A stretch of DNA of 21,406 nucleotides, taken from assembly GCA_025450475.1 (NCBI GenBank), contig JANWHJ010000027.1, positions 1-21,406 of the forward strand, in the 5' to 3' direction. The notes beneath the pieces were generated by a model. That model saw only the letters and a list, made by a program, of their open reading frames with translations, was not told the DNA's origin and made no database searches. The stretch's first letter is position 1; each line of letters starts with the position of its first letter. The DNA is from Nitrososphaera sp. (GTDB taxonomy: Archaea; Thermoproteota; Nitrososphaeria; Nitrososphaerales; Nitrososphaeraceae). Both the position numbers and the translations under genes were made by a program. This document shows, one piece after another, positions 21,249 to 21,406 of this stretch.

Positions 21249-21406
21249 ATGGTCGCCGACATTGATTCTCTGATCCAGGATTGGAAAAGCAGCGTCGTCA
21301 GGGAAATCACGTCGTCTGACGACCCCGGCACATTAGTCAAGCATGCCTTGCACCTCGCGAGAATCCTTGCCTACCCAGGCCTCGATGTGCTGGCTACCCT
21401 GGCAAG
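21249..21406 (+). CDS. Unknown protein, N-terminal part (runs off the window)
   Basis: An open frame from ATG 21249 to the last base (52 codons). It begins MVADIDSLIQDWKSSVVREI and continues with a helix-rich stretch containing VKHALHLARILAYPGLDVLA. No family is recognised from this much. A strong TATA element ends 20 nt before the ATG, giving the spacing of a leaderless mRNA, so it is very likely a real gene. It is divergent from amt. Confidence 0.7.
   Translation, partial: MVADIDSLIQDWKSSVVREITSSDDPGTLVKHALHLARILAYPGLDVLATLA

Noticed and set aside
1..21406. Mobile elements, CRISPR arrays, tRNA or rRNA genes
   Set aside because: No terminal inverted repeats, transposase or integrase motifs, spaced direct repeats or cloverleaf-like sequences were noticed on either strand.

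Overview
The window looks like chromosomal DNA of an ammonia-oxidising archaeon of the Nitrososphaeria (Thaumarchaeota), probably closer to Nitrososphaera than to Nitrosopumilus. This is inferred from the gene set, not from a database match. Supporting features are an Amt ammonium transporter with a long extracytoplasmic N-terminus, a Rieske / cytochrome b / membrane-anchored blue-copper module, a LysW-type lysine/arginine pathway, diphthine synthase, and archaeal TATA boxes placed about 24-29 nt before start codons (leaderless mRNAs). GTG and TTG starts are common. No rRNA, tRNA, CRISPR array, insertion sequence or phage gene was seen. The region reads as core genome with a few small accessory-looking genes.

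Layout. 1-2413: the end of sdhA, then sdhC, sdhD and sdhB, tightly overlapped (succinate dehydrogenase, complex II). 2410-3083, minus strand: a MIP18/DUF59 Fe-S assembly factor and a small unknown protein. 3200-8238: argH, a homocitrate synthase, lysW (56 aa), lysX and lysK, i.e. carrier-protein-based lysine/arginine synthesis. 8276-9847: diphthine synthase fused to a DUF357-like helical domain, then a pentapeptide-repeat protein. 10000-12685: Rieske protein, a b6f-like cytochrome b with a Pro/Ala-rich tail, and a cupredoxin (complex III and its likely copper electron carrier). 12682-16589: small genes including an arrestin-like beta-sandwich protein, a Cys-rich reading frame broken at a T6 run, an RNase H-like protein, an alpha/beta hydrolase, a phasin-like/AbrB protein, an OGG1-type DNA glycosylase and a short protein resembling RiPP leader (Os1348-like) domains. 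16707-19393: two CPA2 cation/proton antiporters on opposite strands with a 61-aa basic protein between them. 19507-21057, minus strand: amt. 21249-end: the start of an unknown gene.

How the genes fit together. Amt brings in ammonium, the energy substrate. Complex II, complex III and the cupredoxin belong to the respiratory chain, and the antiporters would handle the resulting cation/proton balance. The LysW cluster makes lysine and/or arginine.

Most notable points: LysW ends in Gln instead of the Glu that normally carries the substrate; Amt carries an EF-hand/dockerin-like calcium loop next to its signal peptide plus a Cys-bounded Gly-rich insertion before its substrate-site Asp; four of five convergent gene pairs end in palindromic shared or abutting stop codons (CTAG twice, TGATCA, TAATTA); and a small zinc-ribbon-like gene is split by a T6 frameshift.
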